Part shown: one piece after another, positions 41,594 to 53,265 of the stretch
Layout: each line of letters begins with the position of its first letter
Numbering within the stretch: the stretch's first letter is position 1
Origin: Ophiura sarsii
Lineage: Eukaryota; Echinodermata; Ophiuroidea; Amphilepidida; Ophiuridae
Assembly: GCA_035610835.1 (NCBI GenBank)
Contig: CM069452.1
Coordinates: forward strand, 30,368,143 to 30,432,142
Length of the DNA: 64,000 nt
Direction: 5' to 3'
Notes under the pieces: generated by a model
What the model was told of the DNA's origin: nothing
Databases searched by the model: none
What the model saw: the letters and a program-made list of their open reading frames with translations, nothing else
Position numbers and translations under genes: made by a program

Positions 41594-41974
41594 GGTAGTA
41601 TAACAAGAATAGTGCGTGACATTCATTTTCGAGAATAATTAGGTTAATGAGCCAATACGTGATACGCTTGTCATAAATGAGAGAAATATGAGACAGTAAA
41701 CTCAGGAATTTGTGGGAAAACCCCATTTGATACATATATGTTTTTAAAGATCGCAGCCGAAGGAATAACAATTGTTGTCGGGCAGTTTAGTTATGTATTA
41801 TGTCAGAAAAGTACACGTTTGAACACGTTTGAATATTTAATCTCCCCCTTCCTGTGCCTCCTTCGTGGGTATCACGTCAATGCTAATTACGTAAGGATAG
41901 ACAGGTGGGCATTGTAAACACGTCTCCAATAACTACTTTTTTAGATGTATTGAATATAACACAGCACCAAACTA

Positions 41975-43061
41975 CAGACTGTCCCAAAATGATCAGTACC
42001 CATCGATGCCCAAAGTTCAATAATATGTGTTATCATTAAAATCGATGGGATTAGGTCCGTTGTTTTCACATCATCTTTGTCATACTGTACTTTTTCAATA
42101 TAAATTTAGATCATGAATATCGGATTTATCAAACTCAAGATACACTCCATTATGTAAAGCATGATGATATCACCTTTTTTTGGCAAAGTGTTAAAAAATG
42201 TGTGTGCTATTACAGCTTGTTTGAAAGAAACTTGTGTATTCTCATAATCTCTTGTCTACTCAATATAATATCGTGTGTCTTTCTGTTGTAACTGTTATTA
42301 GTTATGGGTGTTCAAATCATTAATAATTCTTCTCCTTAATTCAATTTAACAGGTAAAAGAAGTTTGTCACACTTGAGTGACCCCATGCATTGTTTTATTT
42401 GACAAGTGTTTAGGGACTTCTAAATGAAATGGTATTTGGTGAATCACCAGTGGCTTAGATTTCATTTCACATTGGAGAATGGATTTCGTGAGGTTAAATA
42501 TTAAGGGACTATATCATTTTTAGCAAGTTTGTAGGAAATTGCATCCCCAATATGAAAAAGAAGTCTAAGCCACTGCTTATTACCCATGACCACGTCTATA
42601 CCTGTTTAAATGTCCCTCAAGTTTAGCCTCAAAACTAGCCCATTATAGAAACAAAGCTTGGGGTCGGTCATGCGTGTCGATCCATTTTTACTCTAAATTG
42701 AATCAAAATGAAGAAGCATAAATGGTTTGAACAACAATATGATACAACAGCAGTTTAAAATAAAAAGGAACCAAAGATATTAGCAGACAAGAGATTAAGA
42801 GAATGTATTAGTTTCTTTCAAACAAGCTGTTTAAAAACACATTTTTGCACTTTGCCAAAAAGGTGAAATCACCATGTCTTACACAATGGAGTGTAACTTC
42901 ATTAAAATAAGTCCGATATTCATGATCTAAAATTCTAATGAAAGGGTACAGTATAGCAAATATGATAACAAAAACAACGGATCTAATCTCATTGATGTTG
43001 ATGATGACATTTTTATTGAACTTTGGGCATCGATGGGTACTAATCATTTTGGGACAGCCTG
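41975..43061. mobile_element. 1,087-base mariner-type element, CAG(A/G)CTGTCCCAAAATGAT ends
   Basis: The ends CAGACTGTCCCAAAATGATC and the complement of CAGGCTGTCCCAAAATGATT are flanked by TA (41973-41974, 43062-43063). The terminal repeats are about 290-310 bases with mismatches, including CAGCTTGTTTGAAAGAAAC and GACAAGAGATTA-type inner matches. The left flank is repeat F at the very TA used by the Tc1-like element at 26489-26490. The right flank is repeat H. There is no transposase. Confidence 0.85.
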
Positions 43062-43063
43062 TA

Positions 43064-46000
43064 CACCTGTTCCTCGTCACTAGTTTAGCTAACTAGAAAC
43101 CTTACTTCAACCTTAATACGGCTGGTTATTATATGACAGATACAGTTCCATACCTGTCTACGCGCGCTGCTCGGTTAGTGATTGTTGTTGGTTATATGTC
43201 GTATAAGGAGATTAACAAAACAGGGTGTATTGCCTGTCTGGGATTGAAATGACGTACATGGAGAACATGTTGTTTTATTGACGGATTAGGGGTTCCAGAA
43301 ATAGTCAAATAATTGAGATAAACGATGTGAAGACATGAATAAGTAGCGGGTATTGCAACACGCATATAAACTCTACACGAAAAGAAAATATTCACTTTTG
43401 TTGAGGCGCCCTGTATTTTTATATTATTAGGACCCTAATGAAGTTCATCAAGTGGGAAAGAACAGGCATTTCCTCCCGCGAATTTTGACACCTCATTTGT
43501 CACAATAGCACCAATATATTGATGAAGCAATGGTCATTTGAATAACAAATGATACCGTTTCCATTGTTGCGCCTGCCCTGATACCCATGAAAAGTGATTA
43601 AACAAAACAGTAAATCTAAAGCGTACCTCTTCTTTCTCTCCATGAAAAGGCAATCATAATCCGAACATCTCACATCCTCAATTGTTTCCAACACCTGTAT
43701 CTAACTGGTGTGGGACTCGTCCTTTACAATGACCATGTATCATTCATGATGTTTGTAAGCCGTAAGCCAACACCTGTCTCTCAATTTCCGTGCAACTTTC
43801 CTTGTAACTCCAAATCGACGAGCAACTCAGTTACAGGAACTCCAGAATTTTTTGTATGGAGAGAAAGAAGAAGTACACTTTAGATTTACTGTTTTGTTTA
43901 CGCTCTGTTCATGGATATAGGGTTAAGCGCATTTGAATAAAAATTGATGCAATTTCCATCGTTGCACTTAACCCTAGGCCTATGTCCGTGAAAAGAGCGT
44001 AAACAAAACAGTAAATGTACCACTAGTGGACACTTTCTTTTTGTGCCGTGTTTACAACTACGAATACAATGCGCACCGATAAGCGTGTATTTTATAACCA
44101 CTTCAAGCCACAGAAATAAACATCAACATATCGATAGGCACACAATGCTTAATTCAGATTGAAGACACTAATATGTACATTAACAACTCTAGAAAACGAT
44201 AACGCTGTAGACACTAACTATACTATTTAACATTAAACTCTTTTTTTTTGCTTTTTAAATAATTCGGTTTAAACGTTTATTCTATTTATCGATAGGCCAC
44301 ACTGCAGAATAAGTACGTGTGTTTCTTGCGTATAGGTGACTTTCACGTACCCAGTTCATTGTGAAAGCTTTATACGGCGTTGGACGCGTTAGTAAGAGAA
44401 CATGTCAGTGACATACAGCTGTTCCTAGTCACTAATTTAGCTGACTAGAAACCTTAGTACCTCTGGTTGTTATATAACAGTTATAGTTCCATACCTGTCT
44501 ACTCACGCGGGTTGGTTGGTGATTGTTGTTGGTTATATGGCGTATAAAGAAATTAAAATAAACCGGGTAGTTGCGTGTCTGGCACTGCAATGACGTAAGA
44601 AGAACAAGTTGTTTTGTTGACGGGTGAGGGTTCCAGAAATACTCAACTATTTTGGGTATACGATGAGGAGTTCGTGATATTTCCTCAATAGCGGGTTTTG
44701 CAACAATATGCATTATACAGTTACATATAATAGAGCGTAGATACGCGTGTATCTTATACCTCTTTCAATCCACAGAACATCAAAATATCGAGAGGCACCA
44801 GCGCTCGGTTTAATTCACAAATACGTTCCTTAACTCTAGATGTGATGATGTTCTCAATGCTGTGTCCACACGTCGAGAACGACAATTCTGAAGCTAGTAG
44901 GTGTATAACCATTCCCTGACATTTAGTTTGTGTTTTCCCTTTAAACGGTTCATTTCTCATAGACCGCCTAGCAATAACAGGATTTTAGCTCATACGTATC
45001 AGTGACTTTTACGTAAGACTTAAATGACTGTCGCCAAACTAATATGTTGCGTCAACTTACGTTTAAGCACTAATGAAAACTGAAAGAAAAGCAATGCAAA
45101 TATTGGTCTAAGTTCAATTTGGAGCTTGTACATATGGTAAAATGTCTTACCTAAAGTTAACTTAATACGTATCAGCGAGCACTAAGTTATACGTACTGTT
45201 CCTGCATTGCGGCCTTATACAATAATTAACTGTAATACTTATTTTATATTCGATTTCTCGTATCCAACTCTTCGCTGTGATGTTTTTTGTGTGGCGGTGG
45301 CTGCGTTAGAAAGAGAGCATGCCCCTTTTTAGCTGTCTAGAAGCCTTACTTCAGCCTTAGTCATGTTAGTTCCTCTGGTTGTCATTTGACATAAACAGCA
45401 CGATACCTGTCTACTTAAGCTGGTGGGTTAGAAATTGTTGATGGTATGGTATGTATAAAGAAATTAACACAATAGGGTATAATGATGTGTCTGGGAAATG
45501 GGGATTTTGCACGCACAATGAAGCTCTTATCTATATAATTCCCGGGCGCCAGGTCGGTGTTTCATCAATACCATCCATCCAGACAATTAGCAAATTTGCA
45601 AAGACGTATGTGAAGAACAGGTTGAGTTGGGTCAGGGGTTCTAAAATACTCAATATGTTTGGGGTAAGATATGTACTGCCATTGGTATGATTTTTCCTAC
45701 TACCTTCATTTATTAGTACTGCGCCAATGGTATAATGGTTCTTAGAGTAGGCCTAATTCTGACGATATTCTGACGATTAGTATGAAGAAATCACCGTGAA
45801 CATTGAGTTTTTTAAAGATTTTTAATATATGGATTATACGTTTTGATTAAATATGCGAATAATCAATTTCTCATTTCTAATCAGTTAACAGTATCACTGA
45901 TTGAAAGAAGACCCAGAACAGGTTATGGTTTTAGTAGAAATGTGTCACCGTAAACAGTGATAGCGCTGTTTTAACTACCATTTAATATCAGTACAATAGT

Positions 46001-46290
46001 CTTATACACGTACAATTCATGAATGGACGGACGAAAAAAGGTCTTTTGCTCTCACATTCTTAAGATTATTCATCGTAGAGTTCTTGTCATTGACAAGGGG
46101 AATAATTAATGATATCTGTTACAAAATCACATTACGGTTTTAGTAATCACATCACGATTGTAACGGTCCATATCAGTTTCATTCAAATGGGGATTTTGCA
46201 CGCACAATGAAGCTCTTATCTAATTCCCGGTCGCCAGGTCGGTGTTTCATCAATACCATCCAGACAGACAATTAGCAAAATTCAAGAAAC
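43064..46290 (+). repeat. Diverged tandem array of repeat H
   Basis: Three units start at about 43064, 44397 and 45300 (GAGAACATGTCAGTGACATA in the second), each with the CTAGAAACC...TACCTGTCTAC...GGTTATATG stretch. A second module (CCACAGAA(A/C)ATCAA...ATCGA(G/T)AGGCAC) lies at 44108 and 44770. A third module, AATGGGGATTTTGCACGCAC through GGTCGGTGTTTCATC, occurs at 45497 and again at 46187. Units diverge strongly in length (0.9-1.3 kb). Confidence 0.7.
43545..44035. repeat. Compound inverted repeat (AAACAAAACAGTAAAT)
   Basis: The sequence ending AAACAAAACAGTAAATCTAA (43592-43611) recurs inverted at 43873-43890 and again direct at 44003-44018. ACTTAACCCTA/TAGGGTTAAG pairs across 43920-43976. 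The inner hairpin is 43872-44025. It is probably a foldback element with one duplicated arm. Confidence 0.6.
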
Positions 46291-47680
46291 CATAAATGGA
46301 AACCGAAAGAGAAAATAATGGAATTTTTAAAGGTATCTCCATTGTCCTAACGTTATAATTCACTTTTACTTCACGTTATACTTCACTTTTAATTCGTTGT
46401 TTCAAAAAAAACTTACAATGGTTGATTGTAATTTGATGATATTTTAACGTGATTAATATAGATACTTTATATTCAATAAGGGCCAACTTGTCGCTTTAAC
46501 CTGTTGACAGGCTGCTAAAAGCAAATTCGTAACAAGAATGAAAAAGTTTAGGTATCGAAGAAAAATGGCGGCCCAATATTGCAGCAATGGAAAATATGGC
46601 TTGATACAGTTTGTTTTTCTGCTGGTGTATCGGTGGTGAGGATACACGTCGTTATTAAATGTGTACCCTCAATTGTGTATTGATAAATTACTCATCAGAT
46701 ATGATTAATACTTTTGAGCGATCTATGTGTAAAAGCATACTACCCGTACCTGTACCTGTATTTTAACTGTCAAATTTTACACACACTGATAGATGCCTGC
46801 ACATTTAATTTCTTCACTTACCAAGTATATAATGTAAATGAATCATCTTGGTATCAATAATATTTAATGCTAACTTTAAAATTTTACATCACGATTTTTA
46901 ACACGCACGGAGGATTTACTTACTGTAAAATGTGTCGCGAAACAACTGCAACGCGGGCAAGAACCGGTTGCATCTCCTAAGTCTCTCAATCTTAGTCGGA
47001 TCTGTATTTATACCTGAGAAACAAAAAGGGTGTTTCCAATAACGTATCGTGACTGAGGCTCAGAGTTGATCTTTCATTTCTACCAGTGTACACATTTACA
47101 GGTATCGTATTTCTCAAGGGTATACATACAATGTGTGATTAAGAACATGGTTGATGGAATATAGCACATTTTCTAAGGACCTTAACCTTGAAAATGATGA
47201 TGACAATTCCCTGTAGGTTTCGATGTATTCCATCGGCGTTGCAATCCCAGATATATGATTGCTATCCAAGAATCAAATCCCTCGGCGACTGATTAGTAAT
47301 TACATCGAAGTCTTACTGATATACTATTAATCACAAGATGTATTTTAAATCACACCAGTTGAGGATTCGAATACTGCTAAAGAGTGACACTACTAGAGAG
47401 AGGGTGATACATTTGTATTGTAGATCTTGTGTCTCACATAAAAGCTTGACAATCATTGCGTACAACGGTTACCTGTGTTGTATTTTTCAAGCAAATCATG
47501 GTAGTTGTGGATTTGTGTAATTTACATGAAACATGATTTCTCATGCATGAATCCAGTCGTGTATGTGATTAATTTCATTCGTCTCCAGTCATTTTTAATT
47601 TCGAAAATATATATATATAAAAAAAATAATAAAAAATACAAAAAATAATATATTGATATAATTGAGTTAAATGTGCTATT
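46291..47680. repeat. Mostly unassigned; short match to blocks A/B
   Basis: 46930-47010 (AACAACTGCAACGCGGGCAA, CGGATCTGTATTTAT) matches 35605-35700 and 56715-56815. A T/A-rich simple stretch lies at 47600-47655. No gene is recognised. Confidence 0.4.
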
Positions 47681-47694
47681 CTGACACACCCTGT
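47681..47694 (-). mobile_element. Solo CAGGGTGTGTCAGA end
   Basis: TCTGACACACCCTG is followed by TA, matching the CAGGGTGTGTC terminus at 18342. No partner end was found upstream, so it is a possible truncated element. Confidence 0.35.
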
Positions 47695-47990
47695 ATTGTA
47701 TTGTCTGAAAGTGATTTGTTTTCCTCGGGCAGACACACTTTAAGACGACATTTTGTGAATTGTTTACTCAAAACCCTCTTACAAAAGGAGAAATAGCCCC
47801 CAGGCAACGGAACGCCAACTTGGAGTAACCTAATCGTCTAGTTTGGTGCTAACTGTATATTGAATCCATTTATAAGAAGAGTTATTGGATAAACACGGAC
47901 GTTTTATCATGTCCACCTGTCTTCTTGTTTTGTCCGTAATCCCCAATGTAGGAGGCGGGAAAGGTGAAACCTACCATATCTCTACCAACA
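47695..47990 (+). repeat. Repeat F, third (partial) copy with empty Tc1 site
   Basis: Matches 25200-25357 joined directly to 26489-26620 (GGAGTAACCTAATCGTCTAG, TTTGGTGCTAAC, GGACGTTTTATCATGTCCAC). It shows the sequence before Tc1-like insertion, with the TA at 47839-47840. Confidence 0.75.
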
Positions 47991-50624
47991 TTTATTTTTC
48001 AGTGAAATATTATTCCACAGTGTCTTCTTATATTATATATCTAGCAGGCGATTTTGTTTCCTTTCCACTGTAATCTTATCATTCTATCCATGCTTCAAAT
48101 TGATTGCCTCGTTATACTGTACCTTGTTTCCTCATATTTCCCAACCTATTTAGAACATACAGGCGTTCACGTACTGTAAGCGAGTAACCTTATTATCATT
48201 AAAAAAGACGGATGACACTTAATCCTAGTTCTACAAAAAGCCCTTGAAATTATATTTCTCTTTTTAGCACATATTAGCATTCTTTGAGCTTTAAACAATC
48301 GATTTACTGTTACACTTAATATAGTAGTACCAAGGATGCATGTCTTCCTGAGCAGTATAGATGTACATCTTGCTTTTGGCGCGTGCAGTTGCCTCTTCAG
48401 AGATGTTCATAGAAATTGAGACGTTCATCATTGTTAATTCAAATCTATGACGAAGACTGTAACTATACATATAAGAAAAGTAAATCGCATACTAAAAGCT
48501 AAAGTAGTTTATGCATCTAAATTACACCCTGTCCAGGGAAAGCCTCTTCAACCTTTATATCTGTATGTAATGTTCGATTATGGAATGGGGAAAAGGTTAA
48601 TTACTTCAATGGTGTACTATTAACCAGATTGTTAACTTCCGACTTGTAGAGAATTATATAGGTAAAAACTACATTGTTCCTTGAATGACACAATTCAAAC
48701 TTTGCATTTTATTTTGCCAGTAATTACACCCATCAGATGTATTTCGATTAAACTATAACATGACAAATATTTACTTAGTTCTCTAGGTAACTGTGATGAT
48801 TATATTATTTATCTTTCCCCAGAGTAAGCCAGTGCTCATTTTATGTATTTAAAAGTGCTTATTTAATCATTAAAAAAGTCAACGCCGATGTCTCATCATA
48901 TATTCATGGATCCATGTCAAATCACTTCAACAAACGTATGCTTATGGTCAATTGATGGGATATTCAATCAAAATCCCAGCTAAATCGTATTGTACGATTC
49001 CAATCCTTTCTTGGAATTCTGTAACAAGGCTTGCGATAGAGACGACGTTTTTCAGTGAGTTATACCTACAACATTAAATTAATTGGGATCCTGAATCTTT
49101 TTGACAATCAAATCTCTTTTGTCTTGTTCACAAGTGCTACCGCAAGCATATAACGGACATCAAATGCAGCGCCCACTAGCGACCAGCTGAACAATAGGAA
49201 TCGAACCACAGCTAAACATCAATAGTCGCTTGCTATGATGTCAATTGTCTAAAACTAAATTAAAAATGTTTGCAACTTTCATTTCAAGATTTCTCTGTAA
49301 TGTGTGCAGTAAAGAGAATGATTCCGTTTATAATACTTATTTATACATCAAGGAATATTTTGATAAATCGTCTAATATCATTACTCCCGTAAGTCCCAAA
49401 ATATATATAATATAGTTGTCCCCGGTCAGTCCTTATATTTAGTCATCTCTACAACATTTTTAGCGTAGGCCGGTGAACAATGATGTCAATAAAGAAACAA
49501 ACCAATACAACAACAAAAGAATTTCAACACATTTCGCAATCGACACTCTGCCCATCAACGGCTAATAATTGGCGTTTGAACTCAAGTTAGCATAAATACA
49601 CGCTACTACACATGAATACCTTCATTGCACACTGGTCTAGTCAAATCCAGCGCCACTGCACTGATACAATACAGGTATATGTTCATCGGTTAAGCATGAG
49701 CGTGTAATTTGACTATGAATAAAGATACGAAGTTTTAGAACTGACGGAAAATAAGATAGGAAGGTCGAGGACAACCAAACAATATTTTATTATTGGCCTA
49801 CTGCTGGTTGGAAAATTCAGTCATGGGTGATTAGTTCAATAGTTGAATGCTGTCACTTGGAGGCGCTGTAGTTAATGTCCACAGTCTACCACTTGTGTGT
49901 CCCTTAGTCATGTTAGTAGTTTCTTCTAGTTGCAGTAAACTTGACAAACATGACAACAATTAAATGTGTTGCCCTGATATTATAGCTACTATAAATAGGC
50001 CTAGCAGTAGGCTCGTAGGCCTAGTAAATTGAGTACCCTAGGCTAAAATAAAGTTCATCTCTCGAAAGTTCCGATTTTGTACCACAATATGGATGACAAC
50101 GCCTGATTTCGATATTGAAGATACGTTTGTTGAATTGCAATATTTTTAAAGCCACCTTTGAGTTGACACGGCACATGTTTGTCAGGGTTTTTTTTGCTTG
50201 TCGATCATTTCCAATTTCTGTCGTTTTTCAGCTCTCCTCATCAGTTTTGTTTATCACATGCTGTGCAGCTTACAACCCATTTTATTATTGCCTGGCAATT
50301 TCGCGAGTCACTGAGCTGAGTGAGAGGACATCCATTACAGTCTGTAGGCTATCGGCCGGCGATGGCGATACAAACACACAGTTCAGCATTGAACGATACA
50401 ACAATTGTGTTTTTTCGTGGCATTGTTCATGTAGTAGTATTTATTGTTGTTTTTCGTCTTTGTCTTTGAAAGTGCCGCCGCTAAAATAGCGTGTATCCAT
50501 GTTCAGGGCCCCACTCAAACAAACATCTGCCTTTTGGTGGATGTGATCTCGGCGCTGTAGATGATGCTGGAAGCTAATAAATATTAAATGAAATTCATAG
50601 CGTACCACTGCGCTTCCACTCACG
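47991..50624. other. Apparently single-copy DNA, no gene recognised
   Basis: No clear repeat. It includes one open frame of 124 codons at 50115-50489 (+), hydrophobic and Ser/Cys-rich. A NPFYYCL stretch superficially recalls the NPxxY of receptor helix 7, but no other receptor feature is present. Confidence 0.35.
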
Positions 50625-50724
50625 ATGAAAAAAACATATTGAGACTAAGTATCAAATAAAACATGCATATTCCGATCTCTGATGATCTACTATTACTCAA
50701 CATTGGCGTGTTTTTGCCCTAATA

Positions 50725-50885
50725 AAATAGTGATAGAGTACAGCCCGTCAATAACTTAGTGTTAACCTGACAAATGATATCTTCTTGGTTACATCTTCGT
50801 TAATAGTTAACCAGAAAAAGGTAATGGATATCATACCTTTGTCACGCAACTGTTGATATCAATCTCTCCGCATTTAAATCACGTT
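50725..50885 (+). repeat. Repeat F, tail fragment
   Basis: Matches 28595-28735 (GACAAATGATATC, TTACATCTTCGTTAATAGTT, ATGGATATCATA, TCAATCTC(T/C)CCG). It extends the list of F fragments in direct orientation. Confidence 0.7.
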
Positions 50886-51340
50886 GAATTATGGATTGTG
50901 ACAAGCTTTCATTTAGGCCTGTGTCACACTATTTATTGAAGTATAACTGCATTGTGAGGGAGAGAAAGTGTTGGGACCCGTTTGTGTCTAGACGGATTGA
51001 ATACCTGGCATGTATGTGTTGATTGATATGTTCGTCTTGCCTGAAGTCTGCTATTTAAGTAAATTTTATTAGAGATGTTGCTGTTTGTAGTGGTACGGTG
51101 TTTGGTAATATGTGATGCAGGATGTCTATATGTAAAACAAACATAGATTAGACCGTAAGCACATAGTAAGATGTGTTATATCCCCAAAAAGGTAATTTCT
51201 GATTCATTCTGGATGAAAAATGATCTATACTTTATTATAATGCGCTGGTGTAAGTATCCATGATGTTATAAACGAACATCTGCATCACGGGCGTAAATGC
51301 TACATCGATTATTATTATATCAAATCACATTAAAAATGTG

Positions 51341-51468
51341 TGTCGCATGGCCCTTATTTCATTACGGACTCTCGGTCAATTACGCAAATACCTTGATCGT
51401 TCTACAACAGAGCGTCTAGTTCACGCCTTCATTTCATCGCGACTGGACAGTTGCAATTGTCTTCTTAT
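51341..51468 (+). pseudogene. L2/CR1-like reverse-transcriptase fragment
   Basis: The + strand peptide contains ISLRTLGQLRKYLDRSTTER and LVHAFISSRLDSCNCLL. The pattern IRxLGxIRKYLxxxxTExLVHAFISSRLDYCNSLL is a conserved segment near the end of the reverse-transcriptase domain of CR1/L2/jockey-type LINEs. Here YCNS is replaced by SCNC. The similarity stops abruptly at about 51468, where sequence shared with 33656 (TTCTTCTGAAACTGTATATA) begins. Confidence 0.8.
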
Positions 51469-51469
51469 T

Positions 51470-52032
51470 CTTCTGAAACTGTATATAATAATCTTTGTAT
51501 ACGCCATCGAAATCAGGAACGGAGAATATATATCTGGTATTTTCTGCCCACTGGGCAGGTTTATTATATAACACAATTCTCCTTGGTCCATATGAATAAA
51601 CAGTTTAGAGTGCAAGTCATTCAGTCTATAAATCCAGTGATGATTACCTTTCGAGCGATGAGGCGTGAAGGGAAACTATCAGATGAACCTGATGCATTGT
51701 GGGACATACCCACCGGGGGGTGGGGGACGTCATAATGATGGATAGGTGATTTCTCGCGTCTACAAAACACATCGCATGGGCTTGCAATGTCATATGTTTC
51801 GCAAATTCAGTTTCCATGGTCCATCCATTGAAACCAAACATTATCACCTCTGGGAAAATGGTAGGTTCCGTTGCTAATGTTGTTGTGTCGTTGGGGGCAT
51901 TACGTTAAGGACCAATGAAATTGGGTTGTTTAGAAGGCAGACCAATCAGAGGCTTTGTGGGTTAGGCCGCCATGTTTTGGTTTGGCGTAAATGTCATTCT
52001 CTGTCAAGATAGCATTGAGATTGGAGCATTAA
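51470..52032. other. Unassigned, with CCAAT-like motifs
   Basis: Contains GACCAATGAAATTGG (51910) and AGACCAATCAGAGG (51939), then GGCCGCCATGTTTTGG. These motifs are common in animal promoters, but no transcript or exon is supported. Confidence 0.25.
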
Positions 52033-52754
52033 AACCTTTTGAACCCGAAAGGCCGATATATCGGCCTTATTTAGAACGCGCTATAACCCGAAAGGCCGAT
52101 TTATCGGCCTTGGAACAGGTGACACATTGATCACATGATTTTTAGTGGTCATATGATTTTCAAATCACGTGATATTTACCCGATGTTAGATACCTTGTTT
52201 CCGTAGGTTTATGTTGTGTTTTGATGTCATTTGCTGATGAAAACTATCGAAAATAGCACGAAATGGAATGAATATGCTTGCGCAGAAAATTCACAGGTAG
52301 ACAGTAATGCATTGTAGAACGGTTATGAATTGCAATTTTTGCGATAAAAACGGATGTTTATGTTATAACATTATACGTCTGAGTAGATTGGCATGATGCG
52401 GACTGCCCTCTGTCATCGTTAACATATATTACCGATGATAGAGGGCAGAAACATTCAGTCAGAGGGTGTAGGAATGACTATAAATTAACTTGAGGTTTGG
52501 CTCCCGACCCTGCCTATACTTCCGGGTTCAAAGGTGGCATACTGGTATGAGGTAAGCAAAAAACACAGTTGTTTTGTTTTATTACCATGTCTTTATTCAA
52601 TATAAATACATTTACACACAGATAAATACAAATCAGGACAGTATTACATTGAAACAACAAATTATAATAGCATGTACTATATTTAGCATTTTACCCCCGG
52701 AGAAGTCAGGGTGGGTGTACCGAACCCTTATAATAACTCAGGGTTCAAAGGGTT
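52033..52754. mobile_element. 722-base TTAA element with AACC(T/C)TTTGAACCC ends
   Basis: The ends AACCTTTTGAACCC and GGGTTCAAAGGGTT are directly flanked by TTAA (52029-52032, 52755-52758). Inside are two copies of a GGCCGAT(A/T)TATCGGCC palindrome, a second hairpin at 52403-52448 (CTGCCCTCTGTCATCG and complement), and TTCCGGGTTCAAAGG near 52519. No protein is encoded. Confidence 0.6.
52042..52111. repeat. Tandem pair of 20-base palindromes
   Basis: AAGGCCGATATATCGGCCTT (52049-52068) is a perfect palindrome. A near-copy with a single central change lies at 52092-52111. Each is preceded by AACCCGA, giving a unit of about 43 bases. Confidence 0.9.
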
Positions 52755-52925
52755 TTAAAATTTGCTCGAGTCCGCGGCAGGTTAATGTATAACGAATCAA
52801 TGTAATTTCTAGGTATTCACTGGTGGGTTTGTGACCGTTAGAGTATTCACTTCAGGCGAACGAGTGGAAATGTTTATACACAGGTGATCCAGCGGTGAAG
52901 AAGAGTAAACTAATTATTTGGGATG

Positions 52926-53265
52926 AAACATAAAGATGTTGTGAACATCCGGGTTTAAAATAAATGTAATCAGGCTGAATTTGGATACATTCACAAATGC
53001 ATGTTGTATGGAATAAACAAATTATTTTGGATGAACACAACTTTTACTTCTAGGTAGTCACTGGGGAGTTGTGTCGCCCGGGCGACCGCGACGGGCAAAG
53101 ACGTTGTGAACATCCGTGGTTTAAAATAAATGTAATCTAGCTAAATTCTTATTTTGGATGAATACAACTTTTACTTCTAGGTAGTCACTGGGGAGTTGTG
53201 TCGCCTGTGACCGCATCGGGCAAAGACGTTGTGAAAATCCGTGGTTTAAAATAAATGTAGAGCTA
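52926..53265 (+). repeat. Tandem array, about 125-165 base units
   Basis: Three units contain AAAGA(T/C)GTTGTGAA(C/A)ATCCG at 52932, 53097 and 53222, followed by GTTTAAAATAAATGTA. Units 2 and 3 share TTTTACTTCTAGGTAGTCAC and TGGGGAGTTGTGTCGCC. A perfect 14-base palindrome, GTCGCCCGGGCGAC, lies at 53073-53086 in unit 2 and is destroyed in unit 3. Confidence 0.8.

Larger units (their letters stand above)
38475..41972 (-). repeat. Repeat F, second copy (inverted), split by TTAA elements
   Basis: Reverse complement of 26491-28740, with clear matches such as ACCGGGTTATTGATGAGCTG, CAATCGATTATGATAGCA-type sequence, GAAGAAGCCATTCATCCTGA and GTGCCTCCTTCGTGGGTATC. The F copy at 27553-27556 has an intact TTAA, where this copy carries 1.93 kb of inserted elements. 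The 679-base foldback element of copy 1 is absent here. Confidence 0.85.

Noticed and set aside
31922..43395. Nearly identical 65-67 codon minus-strand frames at 31922-32119 and 43192-43395 as a conserved small gene
   Set aside because: The identity is explained by recent duplication of repeat H. The diverged H units at 44.4 and 45.3 kb do not keep the frame.
45497..46290. Pair of direct repeats as long terminal repeats of a retrovirus-like element
   Set aside because: No TG...CA ends, primer-binding site, polypurine tract or gag/pol coding sequence between them.
50115..50489. 124-codon frame with NPFYYCL, recalling the NPxxY motif of receptor helix 7
   Set aside because: No preceding helix pattern, no other receptor motifs and no splice support. 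A five-residue resemblance is not enough.
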